Source: an uncultured Pseudomonadota bacterium (GTDB taxonomy: Bacteria > Pseudomonadota > Gammaproteobacteria > Methylococcales > Methylomonadaceae). From it: DNA of 64,000 nucleotides. Every line of letters starts with the position of its first letter. The first letter of the stretch is position 1. Positions 55,294 to 64,000 of this stretch are shown here, one piece after another. The DNA lies in the NCBI GenBank assembly GCA_903928965.1, contig CAIYSZ010000057.1:35935-99934 (forward strand). Direction: 5' to 3'. The notes beneath the pieces are model-generated. The model searched no databases. It was not told the DNA's origin and saw only the letters and a program-made list of their open reading frames with translations. A program made the position numbers and the translations under genes.

Positions 55294-56058
55294 TCACAAG
55301 CCGACCCAATCAAAATAATATTCGTTCAAACGGTCGCCGCAGAACATGGCCAACCAACCGGCAGCCGCCAGATAAGGTCCGAACGGCATGGCTTGGCCTG
55401 GGGCGAGCTGGTTGCGCCATATCAACGCCAGCCCCGCCAAGCCGCCGCCAAGCGAAGCAAGGAATATGATTTGCGGCAAATAGGCCCAGCCTAGCCAAGC
55501 TCCGCACATGGCTAGCAGTTTGAAATCGCCATACCCCATGCCTTCCTTGCCGGTCAAAGCCAGAAAGGTTTTATAGACCGACCAGAGGCTTAAATATCCG
55601 GCCGCCGCGCCGATAATCGCATCCCGGCTGTCCGCGAATAGATGAAACAGCGACAGTAATAATCCCAGCCATAGCATCGGCATGGTCAGATGATCGGGCA
55701 ATAATTGCCGTTCACTATCGATAAAAGCCAGCGCCAGAAGAGCCCAGGTATAAATCAACGCCGCCAACGCGGCCGGACTTTGCCCAAAACGCCAAGCCGC
55801 CGCGGCGGAACCCAGCGCGGCCAGAAAGATTACCACGGGATAGCGGCGTCCCGGCGCGCGGCTAGGCGGCGCTTCGTCCGCCGTTGCGGGCGGGGGCAAT
55901 TGTAAATAGTCATAACATTCCAGCCGCCAATCGCGCTGAAGGCGCGCGGGCAGCCAATCGATCAATGCGTTCAAGCCGACGCCGGCCGCGCAGCCCAAGG
56001 CTCCGCACAGGAGGATGAATTGGCCGGTGGCCGCTGGCGGCGCTTGTATTAACGACAT
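55294..56058 (-). CDS. A24 prepilin peptidase (PilD-like) lacking the cysteine motif
   Basis: The 254-residue membrane protein has both catalytic-Asp motifs of type IV prepilin peptidases: ALAFIDSERQLLPDHLT (about 130) and GMGYGDFKLLAMCGAWLGW (about 190). It has the expected helices and the conserved PFGPYLAAAGWLAMF. The N-terminal domain is shortened: where PilD has four Cys in two CxxC pairs, this has LPPPATADEAPPSRAPGRRYP and no pair. Placement before coaE-zapD-yacG, and 7 bases after rsmA, resembles the PilD position. Type IV pilin processing is inferred; methyltransferase activity is doubtful. Confidence 0.85.
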   Translation of the reverse strand: MSLIQAPPAATGQFILLCGALGCAAGVGLNALIDWLPARLQRDWRLECYDYLQLPPPATADEAPPSRAPGRRYPVVIFLAALGSAAAAWRFGQSPAALAALIYTWALLALAFIDSERQLLPDHLTMPMLWLGLLLSLFHLFADSRDAIIGAAAGYLSLWSVYKTFLALTGKEGMGYGDFKLLAMCGAWLGWAYLPQIIFLASLGGGLAGLALIWRNQLAPGQAMPFGPYLAAAGWLAMFCGDRLNEYYFDWVGL

Positions 56059-56065
56059 AGTTTTT

Positions 56066-56857
56066 CTAGGCGGTGGTTTTTTGCGCCGCCGCCCAGCGCG
56101 CTAACAAGGCGAAATCGGACAAGCTCAGGGCTTCGGCGCGTAGGCCCGGGTCCAGCCCCAAGGCTTGCAGTTGCTCGGCGTTTACGCTTGGTTTCAGGGT
56201 ATTGCGCAAGGTCTTGCGCCGTTGCGAAAAGGCGCGGGTCACTAATTCTTGAAACAGCGGCAAGTCCCCGACTTGCGCCGGCGGCGACGGGTGCGGGGTA
56301 AGACGGATAATGGCCGACATGACCTTAGGCACGGGATGAAAGCTTTCCGGCGGCACGTCGAACACGTATTCCGCCTGGCAAAAATAACGCGTCATCACGG
56401 TCAAACGACCGTATTGCTTGCATCCGGGTTCGGCGCATAAACGATCAACCACTTCTTTTTGCAGCATGAACAGCATATCGGCGATCAAATCGCTATATTC
56501 CAATAAGTGAAACAATAAGGGCGTCGAAATATTATAGGGTAGATTGCCGATAATTTTTAGTTTCTCGCCCGGTTTGGCTATGGAGCGGATGTCGAATGCC
56601 AGCGCATCGGCGTTATGCAAGGTGAAGTTTTCACGCGCCAAGAATCGGCGGCGTAAATGCGCGGCCAAGTCTCGATCCAGTTCAATGGCGTCCACTATCG
56701 CGCCGGTGTTGAGCAAGGGTTGCGTCAACGCGCCCAGGCCGGGGCCGATTTCCAGCCAATGTTCGCCGGGGCGCGGCCCGGCGCAAGCCAGGATTTGCTG
56801 AATAATCGAGGCATCTTGCAGAAAATTCTGGCCGAAGCGTTTACGGGCTTGATGCAT
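56066..56857 (-). CDS. rsmA: 16S rRNA dimethyladenosine transferase
   Basis: The 263-residue SAM enzyme starts MHQARKRFGQNFLQDASII, the family opening. It has the SAM motif WLEIGPGLGALTQPLL (about 34-49), the acidic IDAIELDRDLA, and the catalytic NLPYNISTPLLFHLL (about 104-118). It dimethylates A1518 and A1519 of 16S rRNA. It lies directly after pdxA, the common gammaproteobacterial pair. Confidence 0.97.
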   Translation of the reverse strand: MHQARKRFGQNFLQDASIIQQILACAGPRPGEHWLEIGPGLGALTQPLLNTGAIVDAIELDRDLAAHLRRRFLARENFTLHNADALAFDIRSIAKPGEKLKIIGNLPYNISTPLLFHLLEYSDLIADMLFMLQKEVVDRLCAEPGCKQYGRLTVMTRYFCQAEYVFDVPPESFHPVPKVMSAIIRLTPHPSPPAQVGDLPLFQELVTRAFSQRRKTLRNTLKPSVNAEQLQALGLDPGLRAEALSLSDFALLARWAAAQKTTA

Positions 56858-56918
56858 GAAGTCAAATTACCTTTAATTGAAGTGTAATGGGCGGCGATTT
56901 ATTTTCATGGCGCGGCCG

Positions 56919-57905
56919 CTAAGCGGCCCGCGCCATGTCAATGGCGGTTTGCAGCGCCAGGCGCAAGCTGCCGGCGTCGGCGCGTCCGGAGCCGGCCAAA
57001 TCCAGGGCCGCGCCGTGATCCACCGAGGCGCGGATGATGGGTAAGCCCAGGGTAATGTTGACTGCGTTGCCGAAGCCTTTGTATTTCAATACCGGCAGCC
57101 CTTGGTCGTGATACATGGCCAATACCGCGTCGGCTTGGCTCAGGTTTTTTTCGTTGAACAAGGTATCGGCCGGCAGCGGACCTATCAGCCGCATGCCTTG
57201 GCTTCGCAAAAAATCCAACGCCGGCTGGATGACGTCAATTTCCTCGCGCCCTAGATAGCCCCCTTCTCCTGCGTGCGGGTTTAGGCCGCAGACCAGGATT
57301 TTGGGATCGGGCAAGTCGAAACGGCGGCGTAAATCCGCGTGCAGGGTTTGCAACAGCCGGATCAAACCCGGCGTATTGATGGCGGCGCTAACCTGCGCCA
57401 ACGGTAAATGCGTGGTGGCCAAGGCGACCCGCAAGCCGGGGGTGGCCAGCATCATCACCGGTTCGCCGCCGGTAATGGCGGCGATGAATTCGGTATGTCC
57501 GGTAAAATCGACCCCGGCTTGATTGATGACCGCTTTATGCACCGGCCCGGTGACCATGGCGGCGAAATCCCGCCGCAAACAGCCTTGCACCGCCAGGCGT
57601 ATGGTTTGCAATACGTATGCGCTATTGGCCGGGTTCAATTGGCCGCAAACAGGCTCCGCCGCCAGGGCGACCGGGAGTACGCTCAAGCGGCCGGCGCGGT
57701 GCGGCGGAACTTGCTCGGAGTGTCGCAGGCAAGAAATTTCCAGCGGCAAGCCCAGCAAGCGGGCGCGGCTGGCGAGCAATTCCGGGTCGGCGATGGCGAG
57801 TAGCCGGCAATCCTGCTCTTGCCGCGCCAATTGCACGCACAGGTCCGGACCTATGCCGGCCGGTTCGCCAGGGGTCAGAGCTATGACGGGCTGGTTGCTT
57901 GGCAT
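56919..57905 (-). CDS. pdxA: 4-hydroxythreonine-4-phosphate dehydrogenase
   Basis: The start at 57905 gives 328 residues, near the E. coli length of 329; the track start (a TTG) adds 6. The protein opens QPVIALTPGEPAGIGPDLC and contains the PdxA marks TGHTEFIAAITGG, the metal-binding CGLNPHAGEGG and YHDQGLPVLKYKGFGNAVNITLGLPIIR. It oxidises 4-phosphohydroxy-L-threonine in pyridoxal phosphate synthesis. It is first of the block running to yacG. Confidence 0.96.
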   Translation of the reverse strand: MPSNQPVIALTPGEPAGIGPDLCVQLARQEQDCRLLAIADPELLASRARLLGLPLEISCLRHSEQVPPHRAGRLSVLPVALAAEPVCGQLNPANSAYVLQTIRLAVQGCLRRDFAAMVTGPVHKAVINQAGVDFTGHTEFIAAITGGEPVMMLATPGLRVALATTHLPLAQVSAAINTPGLIRLLQTLHADLRRRFDLPDPKILVCGLNPHAGEGGYLGREEIDVIQPALDFLRSQGMRLIGPLPADTLFNEKNLSQADAVLAMYHDQGLPVLKYKGFGNAVNITLGLPIIRASVDHGAALDLAGSGRADAGSLRLALQTAIDMARAA

Positions 57906-58025
57906 AAACTTCGCTTGATTCAAAGTATTATTATAACAGCCGTAGGGATGTCAACGGCGCAATTGTAATTGAGCCAGCCTATTACCTTGGATTCCGCATT
58001 AAAATGGGGCGAATGTTTTTATGAG

Positions 58026-58943
58026 ATGCAATGTTGCGCGATGCCGGCAGAGTTAAATCATTTTAGTTTTCAATTTAAGGCCATGGGCACTTTGTGCGAG
58101 TTGCAATTTTTTTGCGCGAGCGCCGGGCAAGCGGAAAAATTGAGCCGCGACATTATTGCCGAAGTGCTGCGCTTGGAGGCTAAATATTCCCGTTACCGGG
58201 AGGATAGCTTGTTGAGCGAAATCAATCGCGCCGCCGCCGCCGGGGGGGCGGTGAACGTGGACGCGGAGACGGCGTTGCTATTGGATTATGCGCAAACCTG
58301 TTATCTGCAAAGCGACGGATTGTTCGATATCAGTTCGGGTTTACTGCGGCGGGCATGGAAGTTTCGCGAACAGCGTTTGCCCGGCCAAGCTGAAATAGAT
58401 GACTTGCTGGAGCGCATAGGCTGGTCTAAATTGGAATGGCGGCCGCCGGCGCTACGGTTTTTACAGCCGGGGATGGAGTTGGATTTTGGCGGCGTGGTCA
58501 AGGAATACGCGGTGGACCGGGCGGCGAATCTGTGCCGCGCCGCGGGGGTGCGGCGGGCGTTGGTGAATCTGGGCGGCGATTTGTGCATGGTGGGGCCGCG
58601 CGGCGACGGTCAGCCTTGGATAGTCGGCATAAGCCATCCGCGCCGGCCGGAAGACGTGTTGACTAATCTGGCGGTGACTCGCGGCGCGGTGGCTTACAGC
58701 GGCGATTATCAGCGGTGCATGATGATAGACGGCGTGCGTTATGCGCATGTATTGAATCCGAAAACCGGTTGGCCGGTGCGCTATTTGGCCGGCGTGGCGG
58801 TGATCGGCGATCAGTGCGTGGTGGCCGGCAGCGCCACGACCATAGCCATGCTCAAGGAGCGCGAGGGCCCGGCTTGGCTGCGCGAGTTGGGTTTGCCGCA
58901 CATCTGGATGGATGAGCATGGACGTATCGGCGGCGATTTATAA
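58026..58943 (+). CDS. ApbE-family FAD:protein FMN transferase
   Basis: The 305-residue protein (counted from the ATG at 58026) has the ApbE marks FKAMGTLCELQF, KYSRYREDSLLSEIN, ALNLGGD-type as ALVNLGGDLCMVGPRG, the Mg2+ site AYSGDYQR, YAHVLNPKTGWPV and AGSATTIAMLK. ApbE attaches FMN to Thr of NqrB, NqrC or RnfG-type proteins. The start is uncertain: the track's TTG at 57969 and an ATG at 58041 are alternatives, and none has a good SD. Unlike most ApbE it lacks a lipoprotein signal, so it may act in the cytoplasm or have been shortened. Confidence 0.87.
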   Translation: MQCCAMPAELNHFSFQFKAMGTLCELQFFCASAGQAEKLSRDIIAEVLRLEAKYSRYREDSLLSEINRAAAAGGAVNVDAETALLLDYAQTCYLQSDGLFDISSGLLRRAWKFREQRLPGQAEIDDLLERIGWSKLEWRPPALRFLQPGMELDFGGVVKEYAVDRAANLCRAAGVRRALVNLGGDLCMVGPRGDGQPWIVGISHPRRPEDVLTNLAVTRGAVAYSGDYQRCMMIDGVRYAHVLNPKTGWPVRYLAGVAVIGDQCVVAGSATTIAMLKEREGPAWLRELGLPHIWMDEHGRIGGDL

Positions 58944-59029
58944 GCATATTTTTGCAAGACGAGCCGGCCGAAACGGCGGCAATGCCGTAGAATAAACCTA
59001 ATCCACTAGCCTGAACGGAGTTGATCGAA

Positions 59030-59644
59030 GTGTTTGAAATTTTGCGAAGCGGCGGCTGGATGATGGCGCCGATTTTATTGTGTTCGGTGGCGGCCATGGC
59101 CATTATCCTAGAGCGCTTGTGGGCGCTACAGCGCAATCGCATTATTCCGGCCGAATTGGTGGCGCATATCTGGCGATTGCATCAAGACGGTTTGCTGGAC
59201 GACGGCGCGATCAAGCAAATCAAAATTTGCTCGCCGCTGGGGCGGATTTTGGCCGCCGGTTTGCTGAACCGCAAATACGGCCGGGAAATGATGAAAACCA
59301 GCATAGAGGAAGTAGGCCGGCAGGTGACCCACGAATTGGAGCGTTATTTGAACGCGCTGGGCAGCATCGCCGCCGTCACTCCGCTGTTGGGTTTGTTAGG
59401 CACGGTGGACGGCATTATCCGGGTGTTTTCCGGCATCGCCGCTTCGGGCTTGGGCGATCCGGCGGTATTGAGCCAAGGCATTTCGGAGGCGCTGATTTGC
59501 ACGGCGGCCGGCTTGACCACGGCGATACCGAGCTTGTTTTTTCACCGTTATTTTGAGCGTTTGGTGGACGATCATGTGGTGCGCATGGAGGAAGAGGCTT
59601 TGCGCCTGATTGATTTCATGCAGGGCGACCGGGAGGCGGGCTGA
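59030..59644 (+). CDS. exbB: ExbB/TolQ-type proton channel protein
   Basis: The start is taken as GTG at 59030 because CGGAG ends 9 bases upstream; the track's TTG at 59021 sits directly on that SD. The 204-residue protein has three helices (about 11-30, 115-140, 155-175). The family region GSIAAVTPLLGLLGTVDGIIRVF is present, with the later ISEALICTAAGLTTAIPSLF. It forms, with ExbD, the motor that powers TonB-type uptake or envelope work. It heads exbB-exbD-lpxK-ycaR-kdsB. Confidence 0.93.
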   Translation: MFEILRSGGWMMAPILLCSVAAMAIILERLWALQRNRIIPAELVAHIWRLHQDGLLDDGAIKQIKICSPLGRILAAGLLNRKYGREMMKTSIEEVGRQVTHELERYLNALGSIAAVTPLLGLLGTVDGIIRVFSGIAASGLGDPAVLSQGISEALICTAAGLTTAIPSLFFHRYFERLVDDHVVRMEEEALRLIDFMQGDREAG

Positions 59645-60084
59645 TGCAGTTTCGGCGCAAGCGCCGCGCGGCGGTGGACATTGGTTTGATTCCAATGATA
59701 GACGTATTGCTGGTGCTGCTGTTTTTTTTCATGTTGGCGACTACTTTTCGCCAGCATACCGATTTGAAAATTCAATTGCCCAGCGCCGGGGGCGCGGCGT
59801 CGCCGAAATCGCCCGCGGTCAATTTATTTATCGACGCCGCCGGGGAGTACGCCTTGTCCACGCCTGAGGAGGATAAGGCGCGGCCGGTATCGCCGCCCAG
59901 CGGTCCCGGATTGCGGGCGGCGCTGGCCCAAATGCCGGCGGGCTGGCGGGATGCGCCGTTTATCATCAACGCCGATGCCAAAACGCCGCATCAAGCGGTT
60001 ATCACCGCCTTGGAGGCGGCTGGGCAAAGCGGTTTTGTGCAAATTACCTTTGCTACCCGGCCCGAAGCGGGAGGCGTTCAATGA
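59644..60084 (+). CDS. exbD: ExbD/TolR-type protein
   Basis: The 146-residue protein has one N-terminal helix with the key Asp (IGLIPMIDVLLVLLFFFMLA, about 15-34). A periplasmic domain ends VITALEAAGQSGFVQITFAT. The start overlaps the exbB stop by one base and the stop overlaps lpxK by 4. It partners ExbB as part of the proton-driven motor, for TonB or for LPS-linked transport in this operon type. Confidence 0.92.
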   Translation: MQFRRKRRAAVDIGLIPMIDVLLVLLFFFMLATTFRQHTDLKIQLPSAGGAASPKSPAVNLFIDAAGEYALSTPEEDKARPVSPPSGPGLRAALAQMPAGWRDAPFIINADAKTPHQAVITALEAAGQSGFVQITFATRPEAGGVQ

Positions 60085-61079
60085 AGGCGCGTCTGGAAAA
60101 ATGGTTGACCGATGCTTGGTATTCGGAGATGTATTTGTCTCCCTGGCTGACGCCGTTTTCGATGTTTTATGCGGACGCGGTGCGGCTGCGCCGTTTTTTG
60201 TACCGCATCCGCGTTTTGCGTTCGGTTAGGCTTCCGGTTCCGGTCATCATGGTGGGGAATTTAACCGTCGGCGGCTCCGGCAAGACGCCGCTGGTGATTT
60301 GGCTGGCGGAATTGCTGCGCCGTGAAGGCTACCGGCCGGGCGTGGTTAGCCGCGGTTACGGCGGCGGGGAAGCGGGGGAGCGTTTGGTCGCGGCCGGAGA
60401 TGCGCCGGCGGCGGTCGGCGACGAGGCGGTGCTGCTGAGCGAACGTTGCGGCTGTCCGGTGGCTGTGGGCCGGGATCGTCCGGCGGCGGCGCGGCTGTTG
60501 TTGGCGCAAACCGATTGTAATTTGATCATCTCGGACGACGGCTTGCAACATTACGCCTTGCAAAGGGATATCGAAATTATCGTAGTGGACGGCCAGCGTT
60601 ATTTCGGCAACGGTTACTGCTTGCCGGCCGGGCCGTTGCGCGAGCCGCAATCACGCCTGATGCAGGCGAATTTGCAGGTCGTCAACGGCGGTGAACCGTT
60701 GAACGAGCATATGTTCATCATGCAATGCTTGGGACAGACCCTGGTGAATCTGCAAAACGGCGAACACAGGCCGTTGGCGGATTTTCGCGGCCAGAGTTGC
60801 CATGCCTTGGCGGCGATTGGTAACCCGAAGCGGTTTTTCAAGCAATTGGAGGCCGCCGGGCTGGATTGCCGCGTCCGCGCCTATCCGGATCATTATTTGT
60901 ATCAGGCGGAGGATTTGCGTTTTGCCGGCGATGCTCCGCTGATCATGACTGAAAAAGATGCGGTGAAATGTCGGGCGTTCGCGCGGCCTACGCATTGGTA
61001 TTTGCCGGTGACGGCGGAATTGCCGCCCGCGTTCGCGGCGGCGGTGCTTAACTTGTTGTGGAAGAAAAACCATGGATAA
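60081..61079 (+). CDS. lpxK: Tetraacyldisaccharide 4'-kinase
   Basis: The 332-residue enzyme phosphorylates the lipid A precursor at the 4' position. The P-loop is [22 protein letters not shown] (about 58-79). The family [30 protein letters not shown] and [17 protein letters not shown] follow, and [11 protein letters not shown] lies near the end. It has an N-terminal membrane helix. Linked by overlap to exbD and ycaR; the kdsB gene (Kdo activation) two genes on confirms an LPS operon. Confidence 0.97.
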   Translation: MKARLEKWLTDAWYSEMYLSPWLTPFSMFYADAVRLRRFLYRIRVLRSVRLPVPVIMVGNLTVGGSGKTPLVIWLAELLRREGYRPGVVSRGYGGGEAGERLVAAGDAPAAVGDEAVLLSERCGCPVAVGRDRPAAARLLLAQTDCNLIISDDGLQHYALQRDIEIIVVDGQRYFGNGYCLPAGPLREPQSRLMQANLQVVNGGEPLNEHMFIMQCLGQTLVNLQNGEHRPLADFRGQSCHALAAIGNPKRFFKQLEAAGLDCRVRAYPDHYLYQAEDLRFAGDAPLIMTEKDAVKCRAFARPTHWYLPVTAELPPAFAAAVLNLLWKKNHG

Positions 61080-61278
61080 AAAATTACTCGATATTTTAGT
61101 CTGTCCGCTTTGCAAAAGCGGTTTGATTTTTAAGACGGAGGAGCAGGAGTTGATCTGCAAGGCCGACGGTTTGGCGTTTCCGGTGCGCGACGGCATTCCG
61201 GTGATGCTGGAGGAAGAGGCGCGCGCCTTGAGTTTTGAGGAAAACGAAGCCTTGCGTCAACACGTTACGCATCCATGA
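61072..61278 (+). CDS. ycaR: Trm112 family protein YcaR
   Basis: The 68-residue zinc-ribbon protein matches Yca[38 protein letters not shown] and EEEARAL. The last Cys pair is reduced to one Cys (LICKAD), as is common in YcaR. It overlaps the lpxK end by 8 bases and the kdsB start by 4. Trm112 proteins activate methyltransferases in eukaryotes; the bacterial role is not established. Confidence 0.95.
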   Translation: MDKKLLDILVCPLCKSGLIFKTEEQELICKADGLAFPVRDGIPVMLEEEARALSFEENEALRQHVTHP

Positions 61279-62039
61279 ACGTCGGGTTTAAGGCGGTCAT
61301 TCCGGCCCGCTTCGCTTCCAGCCGCCTGCCGGGCAAGCCCTTGTTGGATATCGCCGGCAAACCGATGATCGCGCACGTTTGCGCCCAGGCGCAAGCGGCC
61401 GGGGCCGAGCAAGTGGTGGTGGCCACCGATGACGAACGCATTCGTGACGCGGTGACGGGATTGGGCGTGCATGCGGTGATGACCTTGCCCGGCCATGCCT
61501 CGGGGACCGAGCGGATTGCCGAGACCGCCGATTTATTGGGCTGGCCGGACGCTACCGTGATAGTCAACGTGCAAGGCGACGAGCCATTGCTGCCGCCGGA
61601 GTATATTCGCCTAACGGCAAGCGCCTTGGCCGAGGGCGATGCGGCGGCGGCCACGCTGGCCGCGCCTATCAGCGATACGGGCGAGATTTTTAATCCAAAC
61701 GCGGTGAAGGTGGTGACCGACCGGCATGGCTATGCCTTATATTTCAGCCGCGCGCCAATACCTTGGTATAGAGACGGCTTTAATCAGCCGCAACCGGTGG
61801 CGCCGGAACAGGCCGGCTATTTGCGGCATATCGGCGTCTATGCCTATACCGCCGGGTTTTTGCGTCGCTACCGGCAATTGCCGGTCAGCCCGTTAGAGCA
61901 AGTGGAGGCCTTGGAGCAATTGCGGATTTTGTGGGCGGGCGAAAAAATCCGCGTGGCTACGGTGGCGGCGGCTCCCGAGGCGGGCGTGGATACGGCGGAG
62001 GATTTGGCGCGCGTGCGCGCAAAACTTACGGCGGTTTGA
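61275..62039 (+). CDS. kdsB: 3-deoxy-manno-octulosonate cytidylyltransferase
   Basis: The 254-residue enzyme makes CMP-Kdo for LPS core. It has the nucleotide motif [25 protein letters not shown] (about 9-33), the metal site [13 protein letters not shown] (about 97-109) and [13 protein letters not shown]. The C-terminus [12 protein letters not shown] is typical. Start ATG overlaps the ycaR stop. It ends the operon just before a strong terminator. Confidence 0.97.
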   Translation: MNVGFKAVIPARFASSRLPGKPLLDIAGKPMIAHVCAQAQAAGAEQVVVATDDERIRDAVTGLGVHAVMTLPGHASGTERIAETADLLGWPDATVIVNVQGDEPLLPPEYIRLTASALAEGDAAAATLAAPISDTGEIFNPNAVKVVTDRHGYALYFSRAPIPWYRDGFNQPQPVAPEQAGYLRHIGVYAYTAGFLRRYRQLPVSPLEQVEALEQLRILWAGEKIRVATVAAAPEAGVDTAEDLARVRAKLTAV

Positions 62040-62043
62040 GGCT

Positions 62044-62077
62044 CGTTTCCCGCCAGTCGCTTGGCCGGCGGGAAACG
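62044..62077. terminator. Bidirectional terminator between kdsB and dapD
   Basis: CGTTTCCCGCC (62044-62054) pairs perfectly with GGCGGGAAACG (62067-62077), an 11-base stem and 12-base loop, in the 44-base gap between convergent genes. It would end both transcripts, though T runs are short. Confidence 0.75.
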
Positions 62078-62083
62078 CCGGGC

Positions 62084-62902
62084 TTAATCGCGCAGCAATT
62101 CGTTGATGCCGGTTTTGCTTCTGGTTTTTTCGTCCACTTGTTTGATGATGACCGCGCAATACAGACTATGGCTGCCGTCTTGTGACGGCAAGTTGCCGGA
62201 GACCACCACCGAGCCTTCGGGAATGCGGCCGTAGCTGATTTCACCGGTCGAACGGTTATAGATTTTGGTGCTTTGGCCGATGTAGACGCCCATGGAAACC
62301 ACGCAATTGTCTTCCACGATGACGCCTTCCACGATTTCCGAGCGGGCGCCGATAAAGCAATTGTCGCCGATGATGGTCGGGTTGGCCTGCAAGGGCTCCA
62401 GCACGCCGCCGATGCCGACCCCGCCGGACAAATGTACGTTTTTGCCGATTTGCGCGCAAGAGCCGACCGTAACCCAGGTGTCCACCATGGTGCCGCTGTC
62501 TACATAAGCGCCGATGTTGACGTAGGACGGCATTAAAATCGCGCCCGGCGCGATGTAGGAGCCGTAGCGCGCCACGGCGTTAGGCACTACGCGCACGCCG
62601 GCCTTGGCGAATTCTTCCGCGCCGTAGCGGCCGAATTTGGTGGGGACTTTGTCGTAATAGCGTATATCACCGCTGTCGACGACTTGGTTTTCATTGATGC
62701 GGAACGATAGCAATACGGCTTTTTTCAGCCATTGATGCGTAACCCAATTTCCGTCTTTTTTCTCGGCTACCCGCGCTTGGCCTTTGTCCAGCAGTTCCAG
62801 GGCGCTGGCGACGGCTTCACGCACCTCGGCGGAAACAGTGGCCGGGGAGATTTCGGCGCGGTTTTCAAAAGCGTGTTCGATGATCGATTCCAAATTTGAC
62901 AT
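62084..62902 (-). CDS. dapD: 2,3,4,5-tetrahydropyridine-2,6-dicarboxylate N-succinyltransferase
   Basis: The 272-residue enzyme of the succinyl branch of lysine and diaminopimelate synthesis. It has an N-terminal helical domain, then a left-handed beta-helix of hexapeptide repeats ([65 protein letters not shown]). It ends [22 protein letters not shown]. It lies 9 bases after dapC, making a two-gene operon for consecutive steps. Confidence 0.97.
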   Translation of the reverse strand: MSNLESIIEHAFENRAEISPATVSAEVREAVASALELLDKGQARVAEKKDGNWVTHQWLKKAVLLSFRINENQVVDSGDIRYYDKVPTKFGRYGAEEFAKAGVRVVPNAVARYGSYIAPGAILMPSYVNIGAYVDSGTMVDTWVTVGSCAQIGKNVHLSGGVGIGGVLEPLQANPTIIGDNCFIGARSEIVEGVIVEDNCVVSMGVYIGQSTKIYNRSTGEISYGRIPEGSVVVSGNLPSQDGSHSLYCAVIIKQVDEKTRSKTGINELLRD

Positions 62903-62911
62903 AACAAAAAA

Positions 62912-64000
62912 TCAGTTAAATGAGTTGATAAAAGTTTTCAGCCGTTCCGCCGCCGCCACGCATTCGTTGAGCGGCGCGACCAAGGCCATGCGCACGTAAT
63001 CGGCGCCGGGGTTTATTCCGTCATTATCCCGCGACAAATAGCCGCCGGGCAATACGGTGATGTTTTTGCGGCCCAGCAAGTGTTGGGCGAATTCCTCGCC
63101 GCTCAAATTCAGGCCGCGGTTGCCGCGGGTGCGCAGCCACAGGTAAAAACCGGCGGCGGGTTGCTCCACTTCGCAGGCGTCGCGCAGGATGTTCAGCACG
63201 GCGGCGAATTTTGCCCGGTATAGGTCGCGGTTGTGCCGCACGTGAGCTTCGTCGCGCCAGGCGGCGATGCTGGCGTGCTGGGTCGGCAACGGCATGGCGC
63301 AGCCATGATAGGTGCGGTATTTCAGGTATTGACGCAGAATGCCGGGGTCGCCGGCGACGAAACCTGAGCGCAAGCCCGGCGCGTTGGAGCGTTTGGAAAG
63401 ACTTTGAAAGCTGACGCAGCGGCGGAAATCGGTGTTGCCGGCCTGGTAGGCGCTGCCGAGCAGGCCGGGCGGCGGCGCGTTTTCGTCGAAATACAGTTCG
63501 GTGTAGCATTCATCCGAGGCGATGATGAAGTCATAACGCTCGGCCAATGCCAGCAATTTGCGGTGTTGCGCCGCCGGCAGCACCGCGCCGGTGGGGTTGC
63601 CGGGCGAGCAAATGAATAATACCTTGCAGCGTCGCCAGACCGCTTCCGGCACGGCATCGAAATCGGGCAGAAAACCTGTTTCGGCGGTGGTGTTTAGATA
63701 ATAGGGCCGCGCGCCGGCCAGCAGGGCCGCGCCTTCGTATATTTGGTAAAACGGATTCGGCATCAACACTAATGCTTGCTCGGCTGGGTCTACCACAGCT
63801 TGCACAAAGGAGAACAAAGCCTCGCGGCTGCCGTTGACCGGCAATACGTGCTGTTCCGCGTCCACGGCGGCGGCGGGCAGGCCGAAGCGGTGCATCAGCC
63901 AGCGGGCGATGGCCTGACGCAATTCCGGCATGCCCTTGGTGCTTGGGTAGGCGCTCAGGCCGTGCAAGTGCTGAATCAATGCTTCCTGTATGAAATGCGG
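62912..64000 (-). CDS. dapC: Succinyldiaminopimelate transaminase, cut by the right edge
   Basis: The frame runs off the window; 363 codons are visible and the first about 40 are probably missing. It begins PHFIQEALIQHLHGLSAYPS within the AAT class I fold. Visible marks are YPSTKGMPELRQAIARWL, FICSPGNPTGAVL, the PLP Lys in SLSKRSNAPGLRSGF and YVRMALVAPLNEC near the end. DapC is a PLP aminotransferase making N-succinyl-L,L-diaminopimelate. Pairing with dapD supports this over a generic aspartate aminotransferase. The true start lies beyond 64000. Confidence 0.93.
   Translation of the reverse strand, partial: PHFIQEALIQHLHGLSAYPSTKGMPELRQAIARWLMHRFGLPAAAVDAEQHVLPVNGSREALFSFVQAVVDPAEQALVLMPNPFYQIYEGAALLAGARPYYLNTTAETGFLPDFDAVPEAVWRRCKVLFICSPGNPTGAVLPAAQHRKLLALAERYDFIIASDECYTELYFDENAPPPGLLGSAYQAGNTDFRRCVSFQSLSKRSNAPGLRSGFVAGDPGILRQYLKYRTYHGCAMPLPTQHASIAAWRDEAHVRHNRDLYRAKFAAVLNILRDACEVEQPAAGFYLWLRTRGNRGLNLSGEEFAQHLLGRKNITVLPGGYLSRDNDGINPGADYVRMALVAPLNECVAAAERLKTFINSFN

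Overview
The window looks like chromosome of a gammaproteobacterium. Gene order such as bamD/rluD/pgeF, ileS-lspA, pdxA-rsmA, coaE-zapD-yacG and exbB-exbD-lpxK-ycaR-kdsB is typical of that class. A hopanoid transporter gene (hpnN-like), a PEP-CTERM protein, cobalamin-dependent metH and several large secreted repeat proteins fit a methylotroph or methanotroph of the Methylococcales, perhaps near Methylomonas. That placement is inference; no methane-oxidation gene is present. There is no complete prophage, insertion sequence, CRISPR array or rRNA operon. One tRNA gene, tRNA-Arg(CCG), is present.

Layout. 1-11 kb is an accessory, surface-oriented stretch: a partial secreted protein, a large Ig-repeat secreted protein, a decayed efflux outer-membrane gene beside a MarR regulator, a free-standing RnfB-like ferredoxin, tRNA-Arg, an exported protein of unknown function, an AIDA-type repeat protein, an AraC regulator, a small exported protein and a PEP-CTERM protein. 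11-18.3 kb holds pirin, a FadL-type porin, ileS-lspA and a flavoprotein. 18.3-22.9 kb is a minus-strand operon of TonB-dependent receptor, YfiR-like periplasmic protein and hybrid histidine kinase. The kinase carries a YfiN-like CHASE8-type sensor. This looks like an envelope-to-cytoplasm signalling unit and is the most interesting system in the window. 23-28 kb is a minus-strand lipid/envelope group: uppP, Ca2+/Na+ antiporter, hpnN and DUF502. 28.3-37.3 kb has a MEKHLA protein, a glycosyltransferase, a broken zinc-ribbon gene, and kdpE-kdpD-porin with no kdpFABC. It is followed by a scarred region (Rpn/DUF4351 fragment, palindromic repeat) and nhaD, whose upstream region holds two OmpR-family-like direct-repeat sites.

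37.5-48.8 kb is mostly core: DUF2058, a HEXXH protein, bamD, rluD, pgeF, a ZIP transporter, a divergent truncated-haemoglobin-like protein behind a palindromic operator, a small membrane protein, DUF2970, metH and a glutaredoxin-like protein. 49-53.4 kb is a three-gene type I secretion operon (TolC, HlyD, PrtD-type ABC) with no substrate gene beside it. 53.6-57.9 kb is a conserved minus-strand block (pdxA, rsmA, a prepilin peptidase lacking the usual cysteines, coaE, zapD, yacG). 58-64 kb has apbE, the exbB-exbD-lpxK-ycaR-kdsB operon, a bidirectional terminator, dapD and a dapC cut by the right edge.

Starts were adjusted from the ORF track where a Shine-Dalgarno (SD) sequence, signal peptide or overlap argued for it. 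All functions are read by eye from motifs and family resemblance; no database search was run.
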